From contig NZ_CP009268.1 in assembly GCF_000807255.1 (NCBI RefSeq), forward strand, positions 2,944,384 through 3,008,383: DNA of 64,000 bases, written 5' to 3'. Below, in pieces: positions 41,097 through 49,468 of the stretch. Position numbers and translations under genes: made by a program. Each line of letters begins with the position of its first letter. The stretch's first letter is position 1. The notes under the pieces were generated by a model, which had not been told where the DNA came from, searched no databases, and saw only the letters and a list, made by a program, of their open reading frames with translations. This DNA is from Clostridium pasteurianum DSM 525 = ATCC 6013. GTDB taxonomy: Bacteria > Bacillota > Clostridia > Clostridiales > Clostridiaceae.

Positions 41097-42257
41097 TTAT
41101 ACATAGTTCCTTATTTTTGTAACTTTTCCATGTTTCACATAAACCCTAGGAACTCTTTTACTTACCATACAAACAACTTCATAATTTATAGTGTCTATAT
41201 TTTTAGCAATATCATCGGCATCAAATTTACAATTTAAAGACTGTCCCATAAGTATAACTTCATCTCCAACTTTAGCTTCAGGAATATGAGATATATCTAC
41301 CATACACTGATCCATGCAAATTCTTCCAACCACTGGGGCAAATTTATCATTTATTATAACTTTTGCTTTTCCAAACATAAGTCTTGTATAACCATCAGCA
41401 TAACCTACAGGTAATGTTGCTATAATACTGTCTTTTTCACAGGTAAATTTTCTACCATAACTTATGTATTCTCCTTTTTTAAGAGTTTTTATATGTACTA
41501 TATTTGTTTTTAAAGTCATTACAGGCTTTAATTCTAATCTGCTCTTATCTACTTCCCCGGAAGGATAATATCCATACAATATTATACCTGGTCGTACTCC
41601 ATCAAGATGTGTATTAGGCAATTCCATAATAGCAGCACTATTAGCTATATGTCTTATTCTTACTGATACACCCTTTTCTTTAAGTTTTTTATAAAAAGAA
41701 TTAAAAATTTCAAATTGCCTGTAAGTATATTCCTTATTTTCTTCATCCGCTGTAGAAAAATGAGAAAACAATCCTTCTATCTCTATATTTGGCAACCTGC
41801 TTATTTTATATACATCCTCTATACTTTTACCATCAGGCAAAAATCCAATTCTCCCCATCCCCGTATCTAATGCTATGTGTATTTTAACTTTTATATGTCT
41901 CTTTTCGGCTATTGAAGAAAGTTTCAATGCATATTCATAGGAAAATACAGTTTGTTCTATATCATATTTTAGTATTTCATCAGCAAGACTTAAAGGAGTA
42001 TATCCTAAAATCATAATAGGACATTCAATTCCCGCTCTTCTAAGTTCTACAGCCTCACTTACTACTGCCACTGACAATCTAGTAACACCGTTTTCTAAAA
42101 GCACAGCTGCAACATCAACAGCTCCATGTCCATAGGCATCAGCTTTTACCACTCCAAAGATTTCATTACTTTTGGAAAGCTTTTTTATCCCTCTCATATT
42201 AAATTCTAAATTATCAACATTAATTTCTGCCCAAACAGGTCTTAAATGTTTAAACAT
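41097..42257 (-). CDS. alr: Alanine racemase
   Basis: PLP enzyme supplying D-alanine for peptidoglycan (386 aa). The PLP Lys lies in VVKADAYGHGA (about residue 38), with HIALDTGMGRIGF, HIANSAAIM, RPGIILYGYYP and the catalytic Tyr region in the second half (PVGYADGYTR, RICMDQCMVDIS). It follows a GerS-like lipoprotein gene by 57 nt and precedes mazEF. In spore-formers alanine racemase also affects germination by converting L-alanine. Confidence 0.96.
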   Translation of the reverse strand: MFKHLRPVWAEINVDNLEFNMRGIKKLSKSNEIFGVVKADAYGHGAVDVAAVLLENGVTRLSVAVVSEAVELRRAGIECPIMILGYTPLSLADEILKYDIEQTVFSYEYALKLSSIAEKRHIKVKIHIALDTGMGRIGFLPDGKSIEDVYKISRLPNIEIEGLFSHFSTADEENKEYTYRQFEIFNSFYKKLKEKGVSVRIRHIANSAAIMELPNTHLDGVRPGIILYGYYPSGEVDKSRLELKPVMTLKTNIVHIKTLKKGEYISYGRKFTCEKDSIIATLPVGYADGYTRLMFGKAKVIINDKFAPVVGRICMDQCMVDISHIPEAKVGDEVILMGQSLNCKFDADDIAKNIDTINYEVVCMVSKRVPRVYVKHGKVTKIRNYV

Positions 42258-42314
42258 ATTATCACCTTCCCAGATATGTCTTTACTTTATATTGATAATA
42301 GATAAATAACTCCT

Positions 42315-42914
42315 TTAGTTAACTCTGAAAAGAGATTTATCTACACTGCAATTTGGTACAAAATTTTTATAATTTACTATAAATTTTTCATTTTCCTTTA
42401 TATCATATACAACTAGTTTTTGCGGAATCTTTTTATTAACATCTACATATAAAATACCATGACTTATATTTCTATTACTATCAGGCATATCTGTATTTAT
42501 AAGTTCATATTTCTTACCATTTACAGTTTTATAAGAAGTTTTTATTCTTTCATTTGTGTATAATAAATCAATAAAATTTCCCAAAAAACTGATTTTGTAT
42601 ACATCATCGAAATTCATATCTGTAATATACTTATTTCCATTTTGCAAATCAGTAATATAAATTTTATCATCTTTGTAAATAAGCACCCTTTGATTATTTA
42701 ATTCTAATCTATATCCTAAACCTAAAAAATACATTTGTCTACCACTATAATCGAGCTTTTGTTTGTTATTTTTAACTTCAATACTCATATCTGTAGTATA
42801 GCTTTTTAAATCTTTTAAATACGCTATACTACTTTTATCATTCTTTCCCTTTCCGCATCCAGTTACTATTAGAATCAAGACAATTGATATAAATATTAAT
42901 AATATTTTTTTCAT
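42315..42914 (-). CDS. GerS-like lipoprotein with LolA-type fold
   Basis: Secreted lipoprotein of 199 aa: signal peptide with lipobox IVTGC (Cys about 20) followed by a beta-rich region with the LolA-like pattern (SYTTDMSIEVKNNKQ, YRLELNNQRVLIYKDDKIYI, ILYVDVNKKIPQKLVVYD). In C. difficile the related GerS is encoded next to alr and is needed for cortex modification during sporulation; the same position here supports a similar role, but homology by eye is modest. Upstream of alr. Confidence 0.65.
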   Translation of the reverse strand: MKKILLIFISIVLILIVTGCGKGKNDKSSIAYLKDLKSYTTDMSIEVKNNKQKLDYSGRQMYFLGLGYRLELNNQRVLIYKDDKIYITDLQNGNKYITDMNFDDVYKISFLGNFIDLLYTNERIKTSYKTVNGKKYELINTDMPDSNRNISHGILYVDVNKKIPQKLVVYDIKENEKFIVNYKNFVPNCSVDKSLFRVN

Positions 42915-42985
42915 AACTCCTCCAAATAAATAATTTTCTTATTAATATCTATTCAATTCTTGTCCTCAAAATTCATATTTAATTA

Positions 42986-44485
42986 TTAGTTTTGTAATTT
43001 TTTTATGGCATAGGGAATTGCATCCAATACATCGCTGGCACTGACGTTAAACATCTCTTTTGACAACATCTCTCCACAATATCCATGCAAAAATGCACCT
43101 GTTACAGCAGCATCAATAACATCTTGTCCCTGAGCTATAAACGATGTTATTATACCAGTCAGGCAATCACCCATTCCACCTGATGCCATTGCACTATTAC
43201 CTGTAGAATTTACTATAACTGAATTACCCTTGGTAATAACAGTATTGTATCCCTTTAAAAGTACAATGACATTGTACTTCTTTGCAAATTCCTTAGCAAC
43301 TTTGATTCTGTTTTTCTCTATATAATCTACTGGTAATCCAGTAAGTCTTGACATTTCACCTGGGTGCGGAGTTATTAATACAGGTACTTTGGAATTTTCC
43401 AATATACTTAAATCTTTACTTAATACATTTATTCCATCGGCATCTATAACCACAGGACACTTACTATTTTTTAATACAAAATTTAAAACTTTATATGTAT
43501 TTTCATTATCACCCATTCCTGGTCCTACAGCAACACAATTACTATTTGCCAAGAGTTTATTTACACCTTCTATATTTTTAGAGGAAATAGTCATTGCTTC
43601 ATTGAATTTAGATCTTAAAGTTTGAAGTATGTCTTCATCACAACATAAAGTTACGAGTCCAGCTCCGCTTCTAACTGCTCCTTCTGTACTTATATAGGCT
43701 GCACCAGTATATTGCTCTGATCCTGCAAAAATCAATACTCTTCCATAATTACCTTTATGAGAATATTTATCTCTAACTGCAACTTTTTTCTTAAATATAT
43801 CTTTATCTGTAACAAAGCCGCCATCATGAAATTCACTTATCACAAATTCTGGTATACCTATTTTTTCAACAATAATTTCTCCAGTATACTTTTCTGAATT
43901 GTAATTCAAAAATCCACTTTTGTACAGCTCAAAGGTTATGGTTTTATTACTATCAATACAATTTCCCATTACATCCCCAGTATCACTATTTAATCCTGAA
44001 GGTACATCTATAGATACTGTAAATTGTGAATTTTCATTTATAGTTGATATAACAGTATCATATATCCCCTCTACATTTCTGTTTATACCAGTACCTAAAA
44101 GTGCATCTATAATAACGTCTGAATAAACCAAATATACTTCTAAATGCTCTATATCTTTTAAATCTTGAATGAAAATTATATTAACTTCCATATTTTTTAA
44201 AATAGAATAATTTGCTCTGCAGCTATCAGTCATTTTTTCTACATTTCCTACAAAGAAAACTTGTACATTTTTTTTCAATGAAATTAGATGTCTTGCTACA
44301 GCAAATCCATCTCCACCATTATTTCCAGTTCCACAAATCACAGTGAAATAACTATTATCTTTTAAATCTATATTCTTTATTACTTTTAAAGCCGCATTTT
44401 CCATCAAAACCAGTTCTGAAATTCCCAATTCATTTATACAATAATTATCAATTTTTTTTATAATATTACTTGATACAAATTTCAA
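42986..44485 (-). CDS. nnr: Bifunctional NAD(P)H-hydrate epimerase / ADP-dependent dehydratase
   Basis: Repairs hydrated NAD(P)H. N-terminal YjeF_N epimerase (about 1-210: GTGNNGGDGFAVARHL and the IDVPSGLNSDTG block), C-terminal ribokinase-like dehydratase (about 235-495: HKGNYGRVLIFAGS, VAVGPGMGDNENTY, ITPHPGEMSRLTG, and the catalytic GNSAMASGGMGDCLTGII). It is 499 aa, complete. It starts 1 nt after acpS stops, the common acpS-nnr pair. Confidence 0.95.
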   Translation of the reverse strand: MKFVSSNIIKKIDNYCINELGISELVLMENAALKVIKNIDLKDNSYFTVICGTGNNGGDGFAVARHLISLKKNVQVFFVGNVEKMTDSCRANYSILKNMEVNIIFIQDLKDIEHLEVYLVYSDVIIDALLGTGINRNVEGIYDTVISTINENSQFTVSIDVPSGLNSDTGDVMGNCIDSNKTITFELYKSGFLNYNSEKYTGEIIVEKIGIPEFVISEFHDGGFVTDKDIFKKKVAVRDKYSHKGNYGRVLIFAGSEQYTGAAYISTEGAVRSGAGLVTLCCDEDILQTLRSKFNEAMTISSKNIEGVNKLLANSNCVAVGPGMGDNENTYKVLNFVLKNSKCPVVIDADGINVLSKDLSILENSKVPVLITPHPGEMSRLTGLPVDYIEKNRIKVAKEFAKKYNVIVLLKGYNTVITKGNSVIVNSTGNSAMASGGMGDCLTGIITSFIAQGQDVIDAAVTGAFLHGYCGEMLSKEMFNVSASDVLDAIPYAIKKLQN

Positions 44486-44860
44486 TTAAATCACCTCTAA
44501 TATAGCATACGCTATTGCATTTTCTTTACTATGAGATATGCTTAAATGTATTTTATAATCACCAAATTTATTTGCTATTTGTTTTGCCTTTCCCTTTAAA
44601 ATTACTACTGGTTTTCCTTTAACATTTCTATCTATCTCTATATCACGAATACTAAACTGCATAAATCCAGTTCCCAAGGCTTTTGAGACAGCTTCTTTAG
44701 CCGCAAATCTTCCAGCTGCATATTCCGGTCTCAAATTTCTGCTTTTTAAATATTCAATTTCATTTTGAGTATACACCTTTTTCAAAAACAATGAATTTTT
44801 TTCTATAGCATCTCTTATCCTATTTATTTCCACTATATCTATGCCCACACCTAATATCAT
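44486..44860 (-). CDS. acpS: Holo-[acyl-carrier-protein] synthase
   Basis: Transfers phosphopantetheine from CoA to acyl carrier protein. It is 124 aa: GVGIDIVEINRI with the Mg-binding Asp, YAAGRFAAKEAVSKALGTG with the Glu-Ala-Lys block, and HLSISHSKENAIAYAI. AAGGAG lies 8 nt before the ATG. First gene of acpS-nnr-lipoprotein-alr-mazEF. A long inverted repeat (44880-44974) ends just above its SD. Confidence 0.95.
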   Translation of the reverse strand: MILGVGIDIVEINRIRDAIEKNSLFLKKVYTQNEIEYLKSRNLRPEYAAGRFAAKEAVSKALGTGFMQFSIRDIEIDRNVKGKPVVILKGKAKQIANKFGDYKIHLSISHSKENAIAYAILEVI

Positions 44861-44879
44861 ATAACAGTCTCCTTTAAAA

Positions 44880-44974
44880 GCATAAGTAGAAAAGGGCGAA
44901 ACACTTTTTCCTATTTGATATTTGTTCTTTGAACTTTATACTTTGCCTTTTAGTTCGTCTTTTCCCACTTATGC
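44880..44974. repeat. Long imperfect inverted repeat upstream of acpS
   Basis: Arms of about 21 nt: GCATAAGTAGAAAAGGGCGAA is at 44880-44900 (first 8 bases GCATAAGT) and its near-complement at 44954-44974 (ending ACTTATGC), with 2-3 mismatches. The 53-nt interior includes GTTCTTTGAAC (about 44923-44933). It begins only 3 nt beyond the acpS SD, so a transcript would carry a long hairpin right before the start. No known family recognised. The rest of 44861-45240 is AT-rich. Confidence 0.6.
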
Positions 44975-45213
44975 GAATACACTTTATTATTTAATATGAC
45001 TTTATTATAATATATAAGGTAAACTATTATCAATGAATGTCACTTATTTGAAGTCTATACTAACGCTTATTTAAATCAATCATATAATAACTATCTATTA
45101 TAATATATTAATTTTAATATAGTTACTCTCATCATATGTATTCAACCTAAAATATATATTTATGCTTTAAAAATATTTAACTATAAGTTGAATATATGTA
45201 ATATGAAATTATT

Positions 45214-45242
45214 ATAAAAATAAAAGAGAGGTTCACCTCTCT
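45214..45242 (-). terminator. Intrinsic terminator overlapping the stop of the small DUF6514-like gene
   Basis: AGAGAGG (45225-45231) / CCTCTCT (45236-45242) with a 4-nt loop, then TTTTATTTTTA on the minus strand. The stem includes the first bases of the stop codon. Confidence 0.8.
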
Positions 45243-45594
45243 ATCCAATAGAAATTTCTTTAAGTACATTATCGAAATCAATAATATATTCATCAACATA
45301 GTCACCTAGAATTTCAATGGCATTTATTGGAGAAACTTCATTATCATATAATAACTTAGTTAATTGCTGTACTTTATGTCTATGAGGACTTATATTATAT
45401 ACAGAATCCCTCTCTAAATTAATAGTTTTCCCATTTAGTATGTCTTTTCTTTCAATTTCAATTCCATAAGATTGTACATCATTATTTACACCATAATTGT
45501 AAATCTCTATATTTGATTTTGTTATCCTATACTCATATTTATGTTCAATTTCATCATTTGTTATTGATTTAGTAAAAACATCAACTATATTCAT
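45241..45594 (-). CDS. Small conserved clostridial protein (DUF6514-like)
   Basis: Acidic protein of 117 aa. N-terminal beta-rich half (YEYRITKSNIEIYNYGVNN, YGIEIERKDI), then DSVYNISPHRHKVQQLTKLLYDNEVSPINAIEILGDYVDEYI; the SPHRxKVxxLxxLLYxNxVSPxHLxEIlgDYvDE pattern is that of DUF6514. Function unknown. Start at the ATG at 45594 with GGGGGG 9 nt upstream; the track-length frame from 45600 would use a TTG. Alone between intergenic stretches. Confidence 0.6.
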   Translation of the reverse strand: MNIVDVFTKSITNDEIEHKYEYRITKSNIEIYNYGVNNDVQSYGIEIERKDILNGKTINLERDSVYNISPHRHKVQQLTKLLYDNEVSPINAIEILGDYVDEYIIDFDNVLKEISIG

Positions 45595-45789
45595 TATCAA
45601 ATTCCCCCCACTACTTAATAAAAATATACTAACACTATTAATCAGAGAAAAGTGTCAATTTGTGATATAATAAAATAATTATTTATCTCTTTGAAATGAC
45701 ACTATTATTATAAATATTTCTTTAAATCAATATATCTATACTAATTAAGTTTTTTATGTTATCATAAATAATGATTTTTTTGTCGATTA

Positions 45790-46383
45790 TTATATATTAT
45801 CATCATATATTTTTCTTAAGTAATCTAATAATATATCTTCTTCAATACCAATATAATTACATATATCTTCCAATATCAATATAGAAATAACTATTGTTGA
45901 AATATTTTTTCTTGAATAATTTTCAAGTCCATACCTAAATTTATATTCATTTAAAATACTCTTGTTACACTTTATATCCATATATATTTCATTTAATACT
46001 TTATAGATTATTTTATATGAAATAACCATAAAATCTCTTTTAGTTTTAGTTTTACTTTTTCCATTAATTACATCCCATACTATTTTATTGAGCTTTATAT
46101 CTTTATAATATTTTTCCATCTGAATATTATAATAATTTGCTATATATTTTCCTACGATCTTTGAATCAATAATAGCAATCTCTCCTCTTGTATTAAACAT
46201 TACAAAAAGCTCTAAATCCCTTTTACTTCTATTTATTTCATTTAATACTTTTCTCATCTTATTATTAAAATAAGTAGTATATTTTGCATCAAAAATAATA
46301 TATTCCAATTCTCTTGAAGCCACCAGGGAAACAAAATCATCAAAAGTTCTAAATAATTTTCCAAGATAGTCTTTATTGTTCAT
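45790..46383 (-). CDS. Hypothetical protein, unrecognised
   Basis: About 197 aa, rich in Lys, Ile, Asn and Tyr, with no signal peptide or TM helix. The middle (VGKYIANYYNIQMEKYYKD, IVWDVINGKSKTKTKRDFMVIS) and end (DICNYIGIEEDILLDYLRKIY) look helical. Start taken at the ATG at 46383; the in-frame ATG at 46398 immediately abuts the only SD (AGAAAGG). I recognise no family. Codon use is as AT-rich as its surroundings. Confidence 0.55.
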   Translation of the reverse strand: MNNKDYLGKLFRTFDDFVSLVASRELEYIIFDAKYTTYFNNKMRKVLNEINRSKRDLELFVMFNTRGEIAIIDSKIVGKYIANYYNIQMEKYYKDIKLNKIVWDVINGKSKTKTKRDFMVISYKIIYKVLNEIYMDIKCNKSILNEYKFRYGLENYSRKNISTIVISILILEDICNYIGIEEDILLDYLRKIYDDNI

Positions 46384-46488
46384 AGCTATGTAAATCATCC
46401 TTTCTAAACATTAATTGTAATTCACCTTAGAATTAATAATATATTTCCCTTTTAAAAATTTTTTACTCAATAAATCAAAATAAATAAA

Positions 46489-46519
46489 ACACTATCAAAT
46501 TTTTATACTATGATAGTGT
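46489..46519 (-). terminator. Intrinsic terminator after the 108-aa ORF
   Basis: Nine-bp perfect stem ACACTATCA (46489-46497) / TGATAGTGT (46511-46519), then TTTATTTATTTT on the minus strand. Confidence 0.8.
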
Positions 46520-46549
46520 ATTTCACTCCATTATTCTCTTAACATTTAA

Positions 46550-46876
46550 TTATTTTTTAAGATTTCTTTCCATTATCATAGTTTTAAACTCAATATAACC
46601 TCTCCATCTCCATCCTAATTTAATTAATTTCTTTTCATGTTTCAAAGCTAGATATCTCATGTCTATCCCATCTTCAGATAATTTATTAAGCATCCCAATA
46701 CAGGTTTGTATAGTATCAAATAATTCTTCAGCAATAACTCCTTTGTTTCTATCCTCCATTATGGCTTTATTTAATTCTTTTTGTTCAATTTCTAATTTCT
46801 CAGATAGCTGCTCCAAAGTATAATTATCATTATCTATATTTAAAGAACTATTTTTACTTAGTATAGGAAATTTCAT
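46550..46876 (-). CDS. Hypothetical small helical protein
   Basis: 108 aa, charged and mostly helical: YTLEQLSEKLEIEQKELNKAIMEDRNKGVIAEEL then IDMRYLALKHEKKLIKLGWRWRGYIEF. The YLALKHEKKL.LGW end is distinctive. AAGGAGG lies 11 nt before the ATG, and the gene has its own terminator, so it is real. No family recognised. The 454-nt gap upstream (46877-47330) contains the hairpin at 47136 and otherwise only AT-rich DNA. Confidence 0.6.
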   Translation of the reverse strand: MKFPILSKNSSLNIDNDNYTLEQLSEKLEIEQKELNKAIMEDRNKGVIAEELFDTIQTCIGMLNKLSEDGIDMRYLALKHEKKLIKLGWRWRGYIEFKTMIMERNLKK

Positions 46877-47135
46877 ATAACATAACCTCCTTACTTTTAT
46901 TAATCTAGCCTTTTTGTTTATTTTATATCCATTTTATTCAAAAAAATAATAATGGTGCAAAAAATTTAAACTCTATTTAATATTAATATATTTATTTAAT
47001 ATCAATCTATCAAATATATTAGTATTTTTGTTAAAATATTTTTACTTAAAATTGTTTAAAAAAATGTGTATTGTAAATAATTCTAGAAGAGCTAACTTTT
47101 TAATTTTAAATAATTACCACCATTAATCCAATTTT

Positions 47136-47181
47136 ATAATAGAGACAGAATTTATAATTTTTTAAATTCTGTCTCTATTAT
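47136..47181. terminator. Perfect 19-bp inverted repeat in an intergenic region
   Basis: Arms 47136-47154 and 47163-47181 (ATAATAGAGACAGAATTTA and its exact complement) around an 8-nt loop. It looks like a bidirectional terminator, but no gene ends next to it: the flanking genes start away from it or after it. It may end an unannotated small transcript. Confidence 0.5.
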
Positions 47182-47330
47182 TTAAAATTATTATATTACA
47201 CATATTTCCTTGAATTAAAATTTTTATTTAAGCAAAAATATAATTATAAAAATTATTTAATGATTATATAAAATTATATATTTAAATTACTTTATATAAT
47301 TTTATTTATAGGCAAAAGGAGATTAAAATT

Positions 47331-47483
47331 ATGAGTAAAAAAGAAAAAACAGCCACTAATAATCAATGGACTTCAACACCTGAAGCTTCATCAAAAAAAG
47401 AAAATTATTCTCATAAAAAAGAAAAAACAGCTACTGATAATCAATGGACTTCAACAATAAAAAATAATATTTACGAAGAATAG
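47331..47483 (+). CDS. Small protein (50 aa) with an internal duplication
   Basis: Short plus-strand gene with AAAAGGAGA 9 nt before the ATG and a strong terminator 9 nt after the stop. The product is very hydrophilic and contains the block KKEKTATNNQWTST near the start (residues 3-16) repeated as KKEKTATDNQWTST (residues 29-42), ending NNIYEE. The near-identity of the two blocks and good expression signals argue that it is translated. I recognise no family; a small spore or stress protein is only a guess. Confidence 0.65.
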   Translation: MSKKEKTATNNQWTSTPEASSKKENYSHKKEKTATDNQWTSTIKNNIYEE

Positions 47484-47491
47484 AATAAAAA

Positions 47492-47532
47492 TTAATCCGT
47501 ACTTGTCTTGGTTTATTGATAGTACGGATTAA
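47492..47532 (+). terminator. Intrinsic terminator after the 50-aa gene
   Basis: Twelve-bp perfect stem TTAATCCGTACT (47492-47503) / AGTACGGATTAA (47521-47532), then TTTATTATT. The following 47533-48130 holds another weaker repeat, TTAGAAGT/ACTTCTAA (about 47699-47729), and no gene seen. Confidence 0.8.
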
Positions 47533-48184
47533 TTTATTATTCTACACTTTATTATTTATAGATATATTAAACTTAAAAATAGTACTTTAAAATCAACAGA
47601 AATGCCATTAATAAAGACTTTTAATTCATTAGTAAATTTGACATATTCCTCAAAGTATAATATCATACAAGTTATAAAACATTTACACGTTCTGTTTATT
47701 AGAAGTTATTACTACAACTTGACTTCTAAAAGCAATTTATCTATAATATACTTTCATATAACATAATATAAGTTTATCCTATAATGGATGAGATAATATT
47801 CTATTATATAATTAAACTATAAAAAGAATATTTTCACACCTTAGGATAATTAATCTAAGCTTAATGAAAATATAAATTCTAGTTAAGTAAGATTAATTAA
47901 TAAGAGTAAACTTGTAAAAATATTTGTTTTAATTAAAAAAATCTTTTCCTGCTAAAATGTATAAATATTTACTATTTATATAAAGTAAGTAGTTGGTATC
48001 TATTAACACATATTAATTTTCACTACTGTATTCAAGCACATTTTCAATTAAAACATTCACTTTATCAATTCTAAATTATTTTTACAATTTTTAACATATC
48101 TTTAGCTATATTATGTTATAATATAAATTATTGCTTAATAAAAAGCAAAATAGGTTGATAACCAGTCTAAGGAGGAAAGCTATA

Positions 48185-49303
48185 TTGAACAAAAAAGCGG
48201 TGTCCATTATTATGATGGTAGCACTTTTTACTATCATCATAGGCAGCAATTGTTTTGCTGCACCGACCACTGATGAATCAGCTGAACTAAAGCAAACTCA
48301 AAATACTAAAAAACAACTAGAGGGTAAAATTAAAAACTTAAATACACAAATTGATGACATAATAGAAAAAGTGGACAAAAATAAAAAGGACATGAACAAA
48401 ATTGACCAAGACATTCAAAAAACTGAAGAAAAATTAAATACCTTGGAAGAACATTCAAAAGAGCAGGAGATTTTATTCAAAAAACGTTTACGAGCCATAT
48501 ATATAAGTGGCGGTGGCAACAACTACCTAGATGTAATTTTAGGGTCCCGTAGTGTAAGTGATCTTATATCATCAATGGATTCAATTTCTATAGTCATGAA
48601 ATATGATAATAAGCTTGTTGCTCAATTACAAGAACAAAAGAATGTTATAAATGACAAGAAGAAAGATTTAGATGATAAAAATAATCAATTAACTGCTTTA
48701 AAAGCCAATAATGAATCTATTTTATCAAATCTAAACAATGACATAAAACAGCAGAATAAATTACTTGCTGATGCAAAAGAAAAAGAGAATAGATTAATAG
48801 CGGAGCAGAGGGCAAGGGAAGAGGCTGAAGCACAGGCAGCTGCAAGAGCTGCAGCCGCTGCTGAGCAAGCTAAATTAGCTGCTGCACAAGCACAGGCTAA
48901 AAAGTCTGTACAGGTTGCACAATCTGAAAATACATCAAAAAAAGTAGCTAGTAATCCTGTAAGCGGTAGTACAAGTTCCCCTGTACCTATAAATCGTGGT
49001 GCCATACCTAGTGGTAATTCTTCTAATGTATTATATATGGAAGCAACCGCTTATAGTGATAATGGCTTTACGGCATCCGGTAATAAAACTCATAGAGACC
49101 CTAATGGCTATAGTACTATAGCTGTTGATCCTAGAGTTATTCCACTGGGGTCTAAAGTATACGTAGAAGGTTATGGCTATGCCATCGCCAGTGATACTGG
49201 TGGTGCTATTAAAGGAAATATAATAGATCTATATGTACACTCTGATAGTGAAGCTCTAAGTTGGGGCAGAAGGAATGTAAAAGTTCATATAATAGGAAAT
49301 TAG
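48185..49303 (+). CDS. Secreted cell-wall protein: PcsB-like coiled coil plus 3D (MltA-like barrel) domain
   Basis: Exported protein of about 372 aa. TTG start at 48185 with AAGGAGG 9 nt upstream; the frame extends back to 48131 but without an SD. It has a signal peptide (MNKKAVSIIMMVALFTIIIG ... CFA), a long coiled coil (about 25-240, with the PcsB-like block GGGNNYLDVILGSRSVSDLIS), an Ala/Gln-rich linker, and a C-terminal 3D domain: MEATAYSDNGFTASG, IAVDPRVIPLGSKVYVEG, ASDTGGAIKGNIIDLYV with three conserved Asp. 3D domains occur in lytic transglycosylase-like wall proteins such as YocH. A TATAAT-like -10 lies about 48112-48117. Confidence 0.87.
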   Translation: MNKKAVSIIMMVALFTIIIGSNCFAAPTTDESAELKQTQNTKKQLEGKIKNLNTQIDDIIEKVDKNKKDMNKIDQDIQKTEEKLNTLEEHSKEQEILFKKRLRAIYISGGGNNYLDVILGSRSVSDLISSMDSISIVMKYDNKLVAQLQEQKNVINDKKKDLDDKNNQLTALKANNESILSNLNNDIKQQNKLLADAKEKENRLIAEQRAREEAEAQAAARAAAAAEQAKLAAAQAQAKKSVQVAQSENTSKKVASNPVSGSTSSPVPINRGAIPSGNSSNVLYMEATAYSDNGFTASGNKTHRDPNGYSTIAVDPRVIPLGSKVYVEGYGYAIASDTGGAIKGNIIDLYVHSDSEALSWGRRNVKVHIIGN

Positions 49304-49340
49304 TAATTTCTATTTACTTCGATTGAAGAAATTTTATATT

Positions 49341-49379
49341 AAAGGAGTTATCTCACAATGTTAGTGAAATAGCTCCTTT
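49341..49379. terminator. Bidirectional terminator between convergent genes
   Basis: Eleven-bp stem AAAGGAGTTAT (49341-49351) / ATAGCTCCTTT (49369-49379) with one G.U pair, serving the 3D protein gene (plus) and possibly the ABC permease gene (minus). Confidence 0.7.
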
Positions 49380-49468
49380 AGTTAATTTATCTATCTATTA
49401 GTATAAATACTATTGAAAAATTTCATGTTTCCTACAGTAATCTGTTAACTTAATTATAATAATAATTT

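Noticed and set aside
48050-48090. WalR-like box upstream of the 3D-domain hydrolase gene
   Set aside because: On the minus strand TGTTAA and TGTAAA half-sites occur, but their spacing is 4 rather than the usual 5 nt and the motif is weak in AT-rich DNA.
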